Part shown: positions 36,477 through 51,064 of the stretch, in pieces
Numbering within the stretch: the stretch's first letter is position 1
Layout: every line of letters begins with the position of its first letter
From: Lepidurus packardi
Taxonomy: Eukaryota > Arthropoda > Branchiopoda > Notostraca > Triopsidae
Direction of reading: 5' to 3'
DNA length: 64,000 nt
Assembly: GCA_023053545.1 (NCBI GenBank)
Contig: JAKZAN010000001.1
Coordinates: 9,754,565 to 9,818,564, forward strand
Translations under genes and position numbers: made by a program
Notes under the pieces: generated by a model
What the model was told of the DNA's origin: nothing
Database searches by the model: none
What the model saw: only the letters and a program-made list of their open reading frames with translations

Positions 36477-36644
36477 AAAGAAAGAAAATGGTAATACAAT
36501 TCCTTCAGCTACTATTAGGCCAGCTCCTTTCCAATGCAACAGGAACTACATTGTCCTTATTTGAACCAACAAATGTAAATCGAACGTTTAAGTTATGTAG
36601 GACATGGCTGAGAAGTTTATTGTATATATAAGTCATACATATTC

Positions 36645-37240
36645 TTATAAGCGTTGCATATGGATTTGAAATTTACACGCAGGCATGGAAGTTACTTCCG
36701 CAGTTACTACGCAAGTGAGACCCAGGTTAGCTAACGCTCCACGCAACAAGCCGCAGGTAAAGAGGAGAAACTAATATAATCCATTAATACATTTTAACTA
36801 ATACGTTGAATAAAATGTTGATTACTTTGGGGGCTAATTCAAGATACTGCCGACCAGCCGAGACTTGGGTTAAGAATCTGAATCGGTTATCTTGTAGTAC
36901 ATAGACTCCTTGATGGTTCGTACGAAGGTTGTCGATTTGTTTCTTGAAAATACCCATCCAGAAGTCTTTACAAATAGCTTTCATTATGTCTAGCTCATCT
37001 TTAAATCGGGGAAATCCTTTGGTGAGTCGCTCAATAAGACGGTAGCCTGTCGAGAATCCAATGTGTTCGAGCTTAGACATCGCTTCATCCTTTCAAAAAA
37101 ACGAATTAGATATCGTTCGAATATTTTGTTTTCAAGTTTTCCAAAAACTTTACTTTATCTTCCTTCGATTCAGGGTTTGGATCAATCAATGAACCTACCA
37201 GCTCCATATGCAAGAAATCAAAAAGAACTTCCTCTGCCAT
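36645..37240 (-). CDS. TRAPPC6B: TRAPP complex subunit 6
   Basis: Core subunit of the TRAPP tethering complexes (Rab activation in ER-Golgi and autophagy traffic), cytosolic face of Golgi-related membranes. Exons: 37240-37154, 37089-36826, 36770-36645; 158 aa, the same length as human TRAPPC6B. Near-identical blocks include RFKDELDIMKAICKDFW, KKQIDNLRTNHQGVYVLQDN and VVTAEVTSMPACKFQ. It is convergent with the kinesin gene; the stop codons are 168 bp apart. Confidence 0.97.
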
Positions 37241-38045
37241 TATGTTAAACTTCCGCTCGATTGTCGATATAAATCTACAACAGCTTACAAAATTAGTATG
37301 AATTCATAGTAATTATATTAGTTACTATAACACCGTATCGTACTTACATTTTCTTTGTTTACGCAGATTACAGGGGTCGTAGTCTTTTAACAGCTTATAA
37401 GTTAAGGAAGTTAACACGACAGTAGCTGAATATTTTTTATGAATGCTGCTGTCCTCACGAGTGAAGAAAAAACAGCTACTAGTATGATTAACTATTAGAA
37501 TTATTTTCTTTCAACAACTGTCTGATCCACAAATTAATAGCAAACCTGTAGTTAGAAGAGTTATTGTTAGATGGCATAGACGTTGCTACAGGACTTCGAG
37601 ACTGAAATCGGTTGAGAACGGATCCGAACGACCCATAGACAAAATGAGGTAACCTAAATGACCTGCTACACAAGGACATTAAAGTTTTACGTGAACGAAC
37701 TTTAAGGCCACATGTTTTTAAAACCGTCAGTATAAAATAAAATATATAAGTAAAACATCGAAATGTCAGCTTCTCGTACGTACCTTTGAAAATTTGGACA
37801 ATTAACCGCCAAATTATCCACGCTCTTTCTGTTCGCAGGTTGCCATCAAATTTTTCGACTTGCATTGGCTGTTGTTTTTTGTGCTGTTTGGTGTTGCGAA
37901 TTTTAAAAAGGTTGCATGCGGAGGTCTAAGTTTTAAGGATATCCGGTAAAAACCTAATCCTTTTAATTTATTGCTAATTAGTTACTATGGGTGGCTTTTA
38001 GGATTCGTGTAGGCTTCGTTCAGGGACGTCTTGTGTGTTCATAAA
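37241..38045. other. Intergenic region TRAPPC6 / UBXN7
   Basis: Apart from the doubtful small frame at 37488-37865 I see only AT-rich sequence. It must contain the promoters of both divergent neighbours. Confidence 0.4.
37488..37865 (-). CDS. Possible small gene divergent from UBXN7 (unrecognised)
   Basis: An open frame begins at 37865 (MQVEKFDGNLRTERAWIIWR...) and a perfect 5' splice site (CAAAG/GTACGT) follows the residues LIVQIFK. Spliced to the acceptor near 37669-37672 it would give a protein of about 52 aa; unspliced it reads 125 aa. The start lies 181 bp from the divergent UBXN7 start, so a shared promoter is possible, or this is only promoter antisense transcription. No family recognised. 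Confidence 0.25.
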   Translation of the reverse strand: MQVEKFDGNLRTERAWIIWRLIVQIFKGTYEKLTFRCFTYIFYFILTVLKTCGLKVRSRKTLMSLCSRSFRLPHFVYGSFGSVLNRFQSRSPVATSMPSNNNSSNYRFAINLWIRQLLKENNSNS

Positions 38046-39932
38046 ATGGCTTCAAATGGAGGATCGTCGAAAAATTCCCTTACTTCCTCCAGTAAAGGAA
38101 AAGCAAAAGCAGACAAGAAAATCACCGAAGTTTCTGAAGACCAAATAGAACAGTTTTGCAGCATAACTGGAAGTATGCTTCTCTTCTGTTCTCTTTTTTT
38201 ATGAAACCAATTGCAGGAATAAGGGTTATACATTGTTTTAAATTAGGTGATGACAAAGTACTCGCCAAATCATTAATTGCTGCCTGTTATGGGAATTTGG
38301 AAGTGGCTATAAATATGCAGTTAGAAGGAAGTACCTCATCCGTGACCTCAGGAGAGCAACCCTCAACCAGTACCTCTCAGGACGAAGTTCGAGCACCTAT
38401 CCCTCAAAAGCAGGAAGTACTAGTGGAGTCTAACTACTCAGATTATTCCTTTGGCTTCAGAGGACGGAGACGAGTTGTTCGAACCGTTTTTGATGGGTTT
38501 AGAAACTTCGAAGTGGAGTCAAGTAAGCCAGAACTGAATCGAAGATTATTCTTGTGAATAATAATAACATTTAATCCTAATGCAGGGCTTCAAGAAGATT
38601 TGCTCAATCAAACTGATCCAGCTGGCTTTGCTCAGAAACGAAAAACGCTGGAAGACTTATTTCGGCCCCCACTTGATCTCATGTTTCGAGGGAATCTGCA
38701 CAGTGTACGTTTTTCGTTAATCTTCGCATAGTTTGGGTCAATGTGTAACAAAAGTGATGACATTTTGGTTTCAGGCAAGGGATGCTGTTCGGCTGCTAGT
38801 AAATGGTTAATGGTGAATGTCCAGAATGTTACTGAATTTGCTTGCCAAGCTCTGAACCGAGATCTGTGGTCAAATGCGGCTGTGAAGAGCATTGTGAAAG
38901 AACACTTTATTTTCTGGCAGGTTGGAAGTTCGAAAGATCAACTAACAGTGGTAGTACTCAATCCCGCTTGTAGGTTCACAGTGCAGGGGAAGAGGGACAG
39001 CGTTTCATGACTTTCTATCCCGTAACTAAGTGGCCTCACGTTGCCATATTGGACCCAAGAACAGGGGAATGCTTGCGTACCTATTCAAATATGGATGCAG
39101 TCACGTTTTGCGATGCAATATCCCAGTTTCTCGAAGAAAACCCATGGGATCATGTGGTCAACAAAACGGAAGATAAAGAAGATCAAAAGCGAAAAAGAAA
39201 ATGGGTGTGTATATGCCTTCTTTTATAAGGATTACTTTATTTGTGTTTTCTACATTTTAGGACTGCAATTTACAATTCTTGTATTCGTCTGTTTATTTTT
39301 TTATTACTTTGCCTCGTTTTTTTTATTAACAGGAAAGCCTGATAGATGACAGCGAGGATGCACAAATGGAAGCAGCCATACGAGCTTCTTTGACTGAAAC
39401 TGAATTTTGTACCCGAATGAAAAAACTAAAGACCAGCAATGACACTGAGGAAGACAGCAGCGAGGAGAGTGATTTAGAAGCTTGCGAGTCTGATTCCGAA
39501 TCTCAAGAAAATTTCTCAGGGACCAACGACACGGCCACAGAAAATGAAACTGACTTGGTAACGGAAAAGGAGGTTCCGACAACCAATGGAGAAAAGGTGG
39601 AAGGTGATGAGAGCTGGAGGCAGTATTTGGGGGCGGAGACAGACCCCTGTTCATCGTTACAGATCCGTTTCCCTGATGGAACCAAGACCATGCTCTCTTT
39701 ACCTTGTTCTTCTTCTGTTAAGGTATAATTAGCAATAGAGTGTTCATTTGTATTTTATTTCTTTTTTCACTCGCAGGCTTTGGTAAGTTATGCTGGGTGT
39801 AAAGGATATCCTTCTAACAAGTATGAGCTGGTAGCAAATTTCCCTCGGCGATTGCTGTCCGAGACACAAGATCAGACGCTAAAGGAGGTGGGGCTTTACC
39901 CGCAAGATACTGTGTTTCTCCAAGCAAGATGA
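38046..39932 (+). CDS. UBXN7: UBX domain-containing protein 7
   Basis: Adaptor that links the p97/VCP ATPase to ubiquitylated substrates and cullin ligases. Exons: 38046-38172, 38247-38522, 38586-38702, 38775-38920, 38974-39204, 39333-39722, 39777-39932; 480 aa (human 489). Domains in order: UBA-like (about 33-73), the family-specific EVRAPIPQKQEVLVE, the UAS thioredoxin-like domain (about 165-285, HFIFWQV, ILDPRTGEC), a ubiquitin-interacting motif (EDAQMEAAIRASL, about 306-320), an acidic Ser-rich linker, and the C-terminal UBX domain (about 405-480). The exon 3/4 junction was fixed by phase: donor CACA/GTGTAC. Confidence 0.97.
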
Positions 39933-42608
<2,676 letters not shown>

Positions 42609-42854
42609 GCATTTTTAACAAACAAAAATATCCAACACGAGTTTGCTTGGTTAAAATCATTCTATTAAGACAATACAATGTCACTGCATAGTTCGAAATG
42701 TTTATACGAAGCGCTTTCTCAGTCAACCTCCTCTCTTTTCTTCCCAGCTGTTCTTACAATTAACTATCAAAAATGAACTACCCCTATAATATGTTCGATT
42801 GGGCCCCATAACAGAAGGAAAGAATCACAATGAATATTTTGCATACGCATTTTT

Positions 42855-45800
42855 TCAGTTAATATGCTCTTGTGGCAAAGGCTTCCATACATTCTGGCGA
42901 CCCTCAGCCATCACCTTTTCGATCTCTTCGACACTAATATAAATACGAAAAAAACTAATTTAGTAGATTGCGTCTTGTACTTTTTACCCTTTTTATCTAC
43001 CAAATTGGTACCCCTCGCGTTATATACGGAACAACTTTATACTTGAGTATATAGGGTAAATTTAAAAATACTACACCTTACCTCCTAGGTACGATTGTGA
43101 GTACCTCACAACCAGTTTCCGTGATGGCCACATCATCTTCAATACGAATGCCTCCAAAACCCCGAAAGCGATTAAGTACTTCTGGTACCAAAAACTCTTT
43201 TTGCTTTTCATCGTTCAAAGCTTGGTCCAGCAACTTTCATTAAAACAAATAATAAATAACGTTATAAGAAGGATAAAATAAATTTTAATAGCTTAGATAG
43301 TGTACCATGTCGATAAAGTAGCAGCCTGGTTCTACTGTGATCACCAATCCTACTTCCATAAGTCGCGCTGTACGTAGACATTTAAGGCCGGGTTGCGTAG
43401 GCCGTTCAGGAAGTCTTTTCAAGTACCCGCCCACGTCGTGTACATCCAAACCCACCAAATGACCCAATCCGTGAGGCTGAAAAATCGCTCCCAAGTACAC
43501 CTAACACGGTCCTTCCGTTATAGTATTTCAAATGAGAAAAGAAAAAGGGCATATCAGTACGAACCTTCATCATGTCGTCAACTTCTCCCTGGAGTAACCC
43601 ACCCGCTTTAAGTTCTTGGAGCATTACACGGTTAGCCAACAGATGCATATCCACCCAACTCACGCCTACCAACGACAAGGCAATTATACCACCAATCATA
43701 TCGTAAAACTGCTTAAAGTTACCTGGTTTCAAAAATGCTATGACAGCACGACTGGCTTTTAACACGGCGTTATACACGAGTTTCTGGTCTTCTGTAAATT
43801 TGCCATTGGCTGGGAAAGAGCACGTGATATCCGACGTGTAGCAATAATACTCGGCGCCCATGTCAAACAAGCTGCAAAAGAAACAAGAGAAATTAGCAAA
43901 ACTTCATTTGCTGTGAATATTAGAGACAAAGTACCAAATATCGCCATCTTGCATGGTCTTCTCATTCGGAGCTCCGGCATGTCCATAATGCAAAACCGAC
44001 GCATTGTCCCCAGTGCCACAGATACAAGTATACGAGATATGGCGACAGCCTCCGGCAAAATAGCATTGTTGCAAGAAAATGGCTTCGCATTGGTATTCCT
44101 TCATGTGCGGCCGAGCATTCTGCATCACCGATACGTGAGCTTTCGACGAAACACGGTTCACATAGCGCAAAACATCCAACTCCATTTCAGTCTTTACCGC
44201 TCGACTAGAAAATCCCCGAAATCGCTCATAAATCACATATTTGTAACAACCTAAAACCACACATCAAAATCATCTCTCCCTAGGACTACTGGGGAGATCC
44301 CCATTTATAAACTTAAATTACAAAACTGCTTGGGGCACAATCGGATGTTCGATCTTAGTTCTCAAGTAATCCAACAACACTTCCGGGTGCAAAGCTAATT
44401 TGTTAAGTGTGTTCAATTCCAGGTTGATTAACCTAAAGCCCAGTTTCAACAAATGTCGACATCGCATACTCTGCGGGCCAATTAAACAATTTCTATCGCT
44501 CGTAAAATGCTCTGACGGATGAATCAGAACAGCTACTGCATTTTCCAAGTGTTTCTTCCCTTCATAATAGCTTTCCACTTCAGGTTTCGGAGCAAGGACC
44601 AGATCCACGATATAGTAATCAACTAAGGGCATATGTGGTAACACGTGTGAGTAAATCGAGGTCCAATTAGGATCTAATTTGGTCATCGGTTCTCCTAATA
44701 ATTGCGCCATTCGTACGATTCTTGCGTCTTTGACTCGACTCTTGCATTGATAATCCCATGGCAGATGCTGGTTCGGGTAAGTTTTACACTCTAAAGACAA
44801 GGCCACATCCAAAACCTGCAATTTCTGCTTGCTGCTTTCCAAAATTTCCGCTTCCTTCCCCGAGAAAAGTCGATCCATGAAAAACGGGCAGAAAATGCGA
44901 TTGACAAAATTTAGAGGAAATCGCTCTAAATAGACGCACGCCAGCATTAGATTCACCACCGCTTGAGGTCGGAACTGCAAGAATTTCTGACTGAGAACTT
45001 CCTCCACGGTTTGCCAGAATTCGTAAGTTTCAGGAACAAAATTCAAATGACCTAAACTGGTTAAAGTTGTTTCTACGCAATTCGGGCTTAATTGCTGGCC
45101 ATGTTTAATTAGGTAGCGTGCAGCGGTAGCGCAAATGCTTGGAGATCGCAGCCGAAATTTCTGACAATATCCCATGACGGCTATGACTAAGCGTTCATCT
45201 TGGATCAAGTGCGCTCGAACCTTCATATAACGCTCAAGGATTTTTTGAACCGTGCTATCTACGTAATCCAGGTCGTCAAAGCCCCGAATCAGACTGATAA
45301 CGCTCGTTTCGTCTAAAGTGTGCAACGTCAGACTCACCCACTTGGCGATGTACGAACAAATACGATACGAAGGAAGTTTTAGCCGTTTCACGACATCCAA
45401 AATGATCGTAATATCTTCTTTGCTTAATCTGTTCACATTCAAAGGAAGTTTGCGCTCCAAAACGTTGAAAACGGCTCGCTGACTGGCTTTCAAGTGAGGC
45501 AACGTGCTAAAAGCTGATACTAAATTCGAGTCGATTTCCTGTACCGAATTTTGGTTCTGGAGCAGCGCAGACCAGAGTTGATCATGAATTGGTGACGGTC
45601 CAAGCTGACTTAGTATGCCTATGATTTCGCAAACTTGTGGGACGCTGAGCTGGTTACCCCAAATGCGAGCAAGACATTCTTCCACGAGTTTTTCGCGGTA
45701 AATCTGGGTTTCGCCAGGAAACGAGGTTTCTTTTAGGACATCAAGGGTTTGGATAACATAATACGGATCAGGGGCTTGGCGTAAGGTGTGAATAAGTTGC

Positions 45801-47319
45801 AGGAGAATGGCATGGAGCGTGAAGGAAGCATTTTGAAGTTTTAGGCCCTCTTCTTGGTCCATTTCGGAACGTAGTTGGGCTATTCTTTTTAGCGCTTGAA
45901 GGGCGATCAGGGGCGTAACTTGTTCGGCATCAAGACTGGACAGTTGCTGGAAAAGGAGCTGGAAATCATTGCAGTTTTCTAGATTAACTTCCAAACTAGG
46001 CAAATGTTGGGAGAAACGAGGTGGTGAGCTTTGGAACTCTTTACTTTTCACATTTCTGCAAAGGGTGAGCACATCATTCGTTTTTCGGACGATTATGGGC
46101 AGTTCCTGGAAACTTAACCCGTCCTGCAGCAGAATCATGGAATGGCCGAAGTTCCCGAATTTCCCTGACGAGCTAAACGATCTCTTATGACTCATACAGC
46201 ATTCAACATGCAAATGATCACAGACATTGACGATCCAGCTTGTACGCAAATTCACTGAACTAGTTGGCAAGTTATCTCTAACGCGAGTTTTGAATCGCAT
46301 TAATAACATAAAAGCCCAACGACTCTGCATGATGATAAATTTTTAAAGAACTTCCTAAAAATTTAAACTCATTGTTGCTCACGAACGCGCATGCATTACG
46401 TAAACAAACACAGAAATCATGTCATGAATCGATGGACTTAAATATCGATTACACCTCAGCACACCTTTGCGTATCGGAATGAACCACAACTTACCATTGG
46501 AAAAACAAATAATCGTTATTGAACTTTCGATATTATCGATTAAAATTAAAAGCGGCGCTTTATTCAAATTTTTTATTTAAAATGTGAGATTACTCACTTA
46601 CCATTCGCAAATCTCCGGGTACAGTAATTGATTCTCAACCTTGAACCTACTCATGAAAACTAGATTACAATCTAACCATAGAAGGAAAATAAATTTACTT
46701 GTCAATGCCTTCAAACGTAGCTTGTGGTGTAGTTTTGCCGCTATCAGAATTCACCCCAGTCTAGAAAAAAAACCGTCAAGGGTTAAATAACTGCCGACTT
46801 GATACATGCTTACTAAGGTGAGTAGCATTGAAGGTTTTTGCTTGGTAAGCACATCTACAATCTCATCTACATAATAGACGTTGTCAACTGCGTATTTTTT
46901 CTTAAAATGCTCAGATGAGTGAATTTTGCCCATCCATACAGCATACGCTTCAGGTAAACGAGGCATAAACAGCGATGCCTTACCGGTATCGACCTCAATA
47001 GTTCCGTACCAGTCGGGTTCAAGTACCCCAAACGCCCACTGGAAAAACGATTCCTGTTTTGAAAAAGAGGGGGTTTTAGAATCCATCTAGGAATCCCCGT
47101 TAATGCAAAAAAACAAGAGAAAAAGTGTACTTGTCTAAAAGGAAGTTCTACGTCCGAGCAATAACGGGCAGTGGACTCGGAGCAACCGCCCTGAAGCAAA
47201 ACAATCGACTTTGGGGCCATTTTCTTGTCACTTTTTAATTTTTCGCACAATCTCGACCGGTTCAAGGCGAACAACGCCATGGGAACCGAATGCGTATGTG
47301 GGCCTTGTGAGTATGACAT
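42855..47319 (-). CDS. PEPD: Xaa-Pro dipeptidase (prolidase)
   Basis: Cytosolic M24 metallopeptidase that splits dipeptides with C-terminal proline. Exons: 47319-47131, 47053-46814, 46760-46699, 46646-46602, 44204-43935, 43871-43723, 43665-43565, 43500-43306, 43233-43082, 42933-42855; 493 aa, the same length as human PEPD, all phases consistent. The dinuclear metal ligands are D272, D283 ([15 protein letters not shown]), H366 (PHGLGH), E409 (TVEPG) and E449 (GIRIED). The N-terminal domain is clear ([27 protein letters not shown]). Intron 4 (46601-44205, 2397 nt) contains the complete FASTKD gene on the same strand. Convergent with the beta-glucosidase gene; the stops are 246 bp apart. Confidence 0.97.
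44318..46330 (-). CDS. FAST kinase domain-containing (FASTKD) protein, intronless, nested in PEPD intron 4
   Basis: Mitochondrial RNA-binding protein family that controls maturation and stability of mitochondrial transcripts. Single exon, 670 aa. The N-terminus is rich in Arg/Ser and poor in acids ([20 protein letters not shown]), as expected for a mitochondrial presequence. A helical-repeat middle region is followed by FAST motifs ([29 protein letters not shown]...LPWDYQC) and a C-terminal RAP domain (about residues 580-640, [28 protein letters not shown]). Which FASTKD paralogue it corresponds to is unclear. It lies 271 bp downstream of PEPD exon 4 and 113 bp before exon 5, so it must have its own promoter or share PEPD transcription. 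Confidence 0.9.
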   Translation of the reverse strand: MQSRWAFMLLMRFKTRVRDNLPTSSVNLRTSWIVNVCDHLHVECCMSHKRSFSSSGKFGNFGHSMILLQDGLSFQELPIIVRKTNDVLTLCRNVKSKEFQSSPPRFSQHLPSLEVNLENCNDFQLLFQQLSSLDAEQVTPLIALQALKRIAQLRSEMDQEEGLKLQNASFTLHAILLQLIHTLRQAPDPYYVIQTLDVLKETSFPGETQIYREKLVEECLARIWGNQLSVPQVCEIIGILSQLGPSPIHDQLWSALLQNQNSVQEIDSNLVSAFSTLPHLKASQRAVFNVLERKLPLNVNRLSKEDITIILDVVKRLKLPSYRICSYIAKWVSLTLHTLDETSVISLIRGFDDLDYVDSTVQKILERYMKVRAHLIQDERLVIAVMGYCQKFRLRSPSICATAARYLIKHGQQLSPNCVETTLTSLGHLNFVPETYEFWQTVEEVLSQKFLQFRPQAVVNLMLACVYLERFPLNFVNRIFCPFFMDRLFSGKEAEILESSKQKLQVLDVALSLECKTYPNQHLPWDYQCKSRVKDARIVRMAQLLGEPMTKLDPNWTSIYSHVLPHMPLVDYYIVDLVLAPKPEVESYYEGKKHLENAVAVLIHPSEHFTSDRNCLIGPQSMRCRHLLKLGFRLINLELNTLNKLALHPEVLLDYLRTKIEHPIVPQAVL

Positions 47320-49330
47320 TTTTACAGAAGTAATACTTGCCAAATATTCTTCGAATAATTCAAATACTATGGAAAGTAGACCCAAAATCAAATAACACCG
47401 CAGACAAACAAGATAACGAAAGGCTTGTGCACGGAGAAGCAGATTGTTTCCCACTTGTGGTCCCCAGCTCTTTGAACTTTGTTTTGAGGAGACGAGTAGA
47501 CTGACCTTCGTGCAATGAAAGGAATTAAATCCTGATCAGTTCACATGGGGGCGTGGTTCCCAATGGCATTCGATGTCACATTACTCGGTGACTACGGAAA
47601 TACATTTCTAACGAAATTACACCCAGAAATTCTCAATGACAAAAGAATTAAAATTTAGAATAATTGGTTGAAAATAGTTTTAATTGACTTTTGGTCCTTT
47701 TGGGGTACATGAAATTGCATATATAATGGATACACACGTTGGAAAGTTGGTTCCCACGGAAAGTTACAGTCCATTCTCATACCCACCCCCCTTAATTATA
47801 ATGACGTTCAGCTTTCAGTCATGCGCAGTTATCTTCTAATCTCAATTTCAAAAATTGTCACCGTATTTAGAAACTAGGTTTTCCTAGAACTACCCAAATT
47901 TTTAAGCCCTTGAAATGGACAGGAAGGCAGAAGAACACAAACCCTATGTACAAAACTGCGTCAAAATGGTAAATGGAAATTTTTAAAAAAGCATTAGAAT
48001 TAGCTTGGACCACTCTTTTTCAAAAAGGCTTTACAGGTTGGTTAGACACTATCTACAAGCCTTTCAAACAATTGAACTGCGTAATGGAAATGCTCCCGTA
48101 TGACTACATCTCATGTGTTAGGCTCCTCTGCTTTAGTAAACGGCATAGTACAAACACCGATTGATTACTCTAACCAGCAAACGTCCTGAGAAGTACTGCA
48201 GCATCCGTTGAGACTTAGAATGGTTCTTTTCATGCTCCCCGTGCAAAACAGAATTGCGCACAGTTAGCTCCTTTTACTCATAGCATTCCTAGAAATGAAA
48301 AAAGTAAAATATTTTCAGTAAAATATTTCAACGAATAGAAAGTAATGTCAAGAGAATGAAAAAGCCACAACATGATTAAGCTAATACTGTCGTTAAGATA
48401 GTTAGACGTTATTACTAGTTCACGGGAAATAAAGCTAATCTACAAGTAAATGTCATGGTCAAATGGTGTTCCAGGGACAAAAATTTCGTTCTAATCTCAA
48501 ATTTGCTTAAACGTTTCTATTACATTTGCGTTAGCTTTTCAGTAATTGAACACTTTTCTACCCTAGGTCGCTTTGCCAGAGATATTAAAAACAACGTCGA
48601 GTATTTTGGGTCTAGCTCAAGAATGCGTCTTGTGCCCGAATCCATTATCGCAGAAAGTACCTGGACGTCTGATAATTTCGTTGCTTGCATCATGACCTGC
48701 CAGATTCTTTTCAGTATGGCTATCATCTTCTATCCTGCTTACAAAACAAGCGAAGAGGTGCAGATTAATCTTAAGAGGCGAAAAAGATTATCATTAACAA
48801 GCACATTTGCAAATGGATTTATAAACGTGAGCTGCCAGACACCAATAATAACTATCCCGAACTAGCAAGAACTTCGGCCCTTGTACCAAATCATTTAATT
48901 TAACAAAAATAATATTTGCTGCTAAGGTTTACAACGCTGTCAAAGACCAAGCTCCCACTGTATATTACTTCTTTATTTTGAAGGGGTGGAGGAGGGGATT
49001 ATGAACAAATTGTCCTTGAGTTACGTTACGGGGGATTACTACTTGCCCACTTCGGTCCAGTTCGAGTTTAGACCAAGTGTCAATGGCGTTTCTAATAAAC
49101 ATGAGTACCGTGACTACACACTTGAATTCGTCACGAAAAATGACTACATACATAAAAATTCTGAATTAGTAAACCTCTACCTTATAGCAAGCAAACACGG
49201 CGCATCGCTTCCAACGCATTACTGCGCAACAAAGAATGTCTTTCGTCTTAACCTTTCTTAATGTCTATCCCGTTGAGTTTTTCTGTGTAGTCTGTTCCTT
49301 TCGTGCGTTGATATCACAAGTTTTTCTTAA
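47320..49330. other. Intergenic region PEPD / gustatory receptor 1
   Basis: About 2 kb. The PEPD promoter lies at the left end. Open frames at 48455-48865 and 48986-49261 show no known domain; I compared them with gustatory receptor C-termini and saw no match. Nothing else stands out. Confidence 0.4.
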
Positions 49331-50758
49331 ATGACAACAATACCTTACTGGAAAGCGGTCGTACACAAAGAAAACCCAAACAATCTGCACAGATATTTGG
49401 GTCCTGTACTGAAGGTCTTTCAGGTGATGGGGTTTCTGCCCGTACTTAGTAATGACAGTTCGCTATGCGTTTGTAAATCCGAAGAAAAAACTATTTTTCC
49501 TTACGTTATCAAATGTCTGCATCCATGTACCCTCTACGTAGCAATACTCATACTAGGCCAGATAGCAGAAATATCCCTTACCCAGTACATGCACGGACGC
49601 TATCTCAAAACTGACACCGCATACCAAATCATCTACATCTACAGTGTTCGCATCAAGTACATGTGCTATGGGATATTGGGTAACTTCTGCCTGCCTCGTT
49701 ACTTCCTCTTCAGAATCTCTACCTTAAAACGTCTTTGCCTCAATCTTCAGCCGTTTGTATCCACATTTCCAATTCAAGCTTTCCAAGAAATGCGTCGCAC
49801 ATTAATTTACTTGCTGGTTTTTCATTCAATATGGGTACGTGTTCAGTTTTAGATGCTCTTGTTGTTGTAAAGAAATATCAAAAGAATTGACAAGCGTTTG
49901 GTTAGATGATTTGCTTTGTGGCGATTACCCATCACTGGGTTTTCCAGTACTCTCAGTACTACAAGTCCATTTACATCGGCTTTTTCATGTACGTTCTACG
50001 GTTCCTGAACCACGCCTTTTCCATCAACTTCCTCATATTATTCACCTCCGTCTGCCTGGCCACCACCCACAGCTTCCAAGCTTTGACTACAGAGCTGTTA
50101 AAAGAAATTAAAGAGGAAAGCCCGATGAAATTAGTGGAGGCTTTAAGCACAGCTCGGCAGAAATATCGGAGCTTAACCGAGGCTATACAAACAATTTCAA
50201 ACCTTTTTCATCCCGTCCTCTTCTTCTATATTTCTGCAGCTTTACTAAGTGGAATAGTGAACCTGTACGGAATCGTTCGCTGTTATTTCCGTAGCCCCCA
50301 GCAACTGTCCAAAGACTATAATATAATTTCTTCGCACATGGAGTGGGGATTACTGCTTCTCGTCCATGACATTTTCAACCTAGCCGTTTTAATCTGGGCC
50401 GCCGAATTAATCCCGGATGCAGTAATTCAAAAACTAGCTTAATTTTATACATTTCTTTACTATCATCCCTACAATTCAGGCTCGAACCGCGCCTCAGGTC
50501 TTGCAACAAATCCCGTTGCAAGAAATAAAATTAGTGAGGTTCGTGAACTCGGTTTTGCTAGAAATGCAGCTAAGCCGAACTGAAATTTCTTCGAGTGGTA
50601 TTTTCATGTGCACCAAACGGATTTTCCCTGCGGTAAGCATCTAAGCTCACGGTGACTATGGGTATTAAAAGAAAATATATTATGTATTTATTTAGATCTC
50701 GGGCAGTGTTATTATCTATATGTTAGTGCTACTTCAATTCGAACAGTCGACAGAGTGA
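49331..50758 (+). CDS. Gustatory receptor (insect-type 7TM chemoreceptor), copy 1
   Basis: Ligand-gated seven-transmembrane chemoreceptor of the insect Gr superfamily, in sensory-neuron membranes with inverted topology. Exons: 49331-49834, 49906-50421, 50480-50632, 50696-50758; 411 aa, phase 0 throughout. Family marks: several hydrophobic segments, FMCTKRIFPA before the final intron, and a last exon with a seventh helix ending in VLLQFEQS, matching the Gr C-terminal TYxxxLxQF signature. The last phase-0 introns near the C-terminus are typical of the superfamily. It is 306 bp upstream of a second, divergent receptor. Ligand unknown. Confidence 0.88.
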
Positions 50759-51064
50759 CTCCCCAACCCTGCCCAAACTTGACCTGACAGACCTCTGACT
50801 TTTCAGAATTTGAGTCAAATCCACTATATGCTATATTCGAATCCACTATACGCTACAACCGCCAACTGACAGTACTTCGATACGGCGCTCCTAACTTGAA
50901 GTGACTGCATTTGTAAAGTAAACTGTTGCACATACACAAAATGACGCCATAAATTCCGTAGACTTGGAAAGTATTGGCAGGTAGATTAACGGTATTCGAA
51001 AATCCATTGCATTTTAAGTTCAAACTTCGAGACCAACAGAGCACCAGTATTTCTGTTGGGAGAA
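50759..51064. other. Spacer between tandem gustatory receptors
   Basis: 306 bp; no gene seen. It must hold the 3' UTR of copy 1 and any separate promoter of copy 2. Confidence 0.4.

Noticed and set aside
48455-49261. Two open frames just upstream of the gustatory receptors, considered as a decayed third receptor
   Set aside because: Their residues show none of the receptor C-terminal signature or helix pattern of the two real copies.
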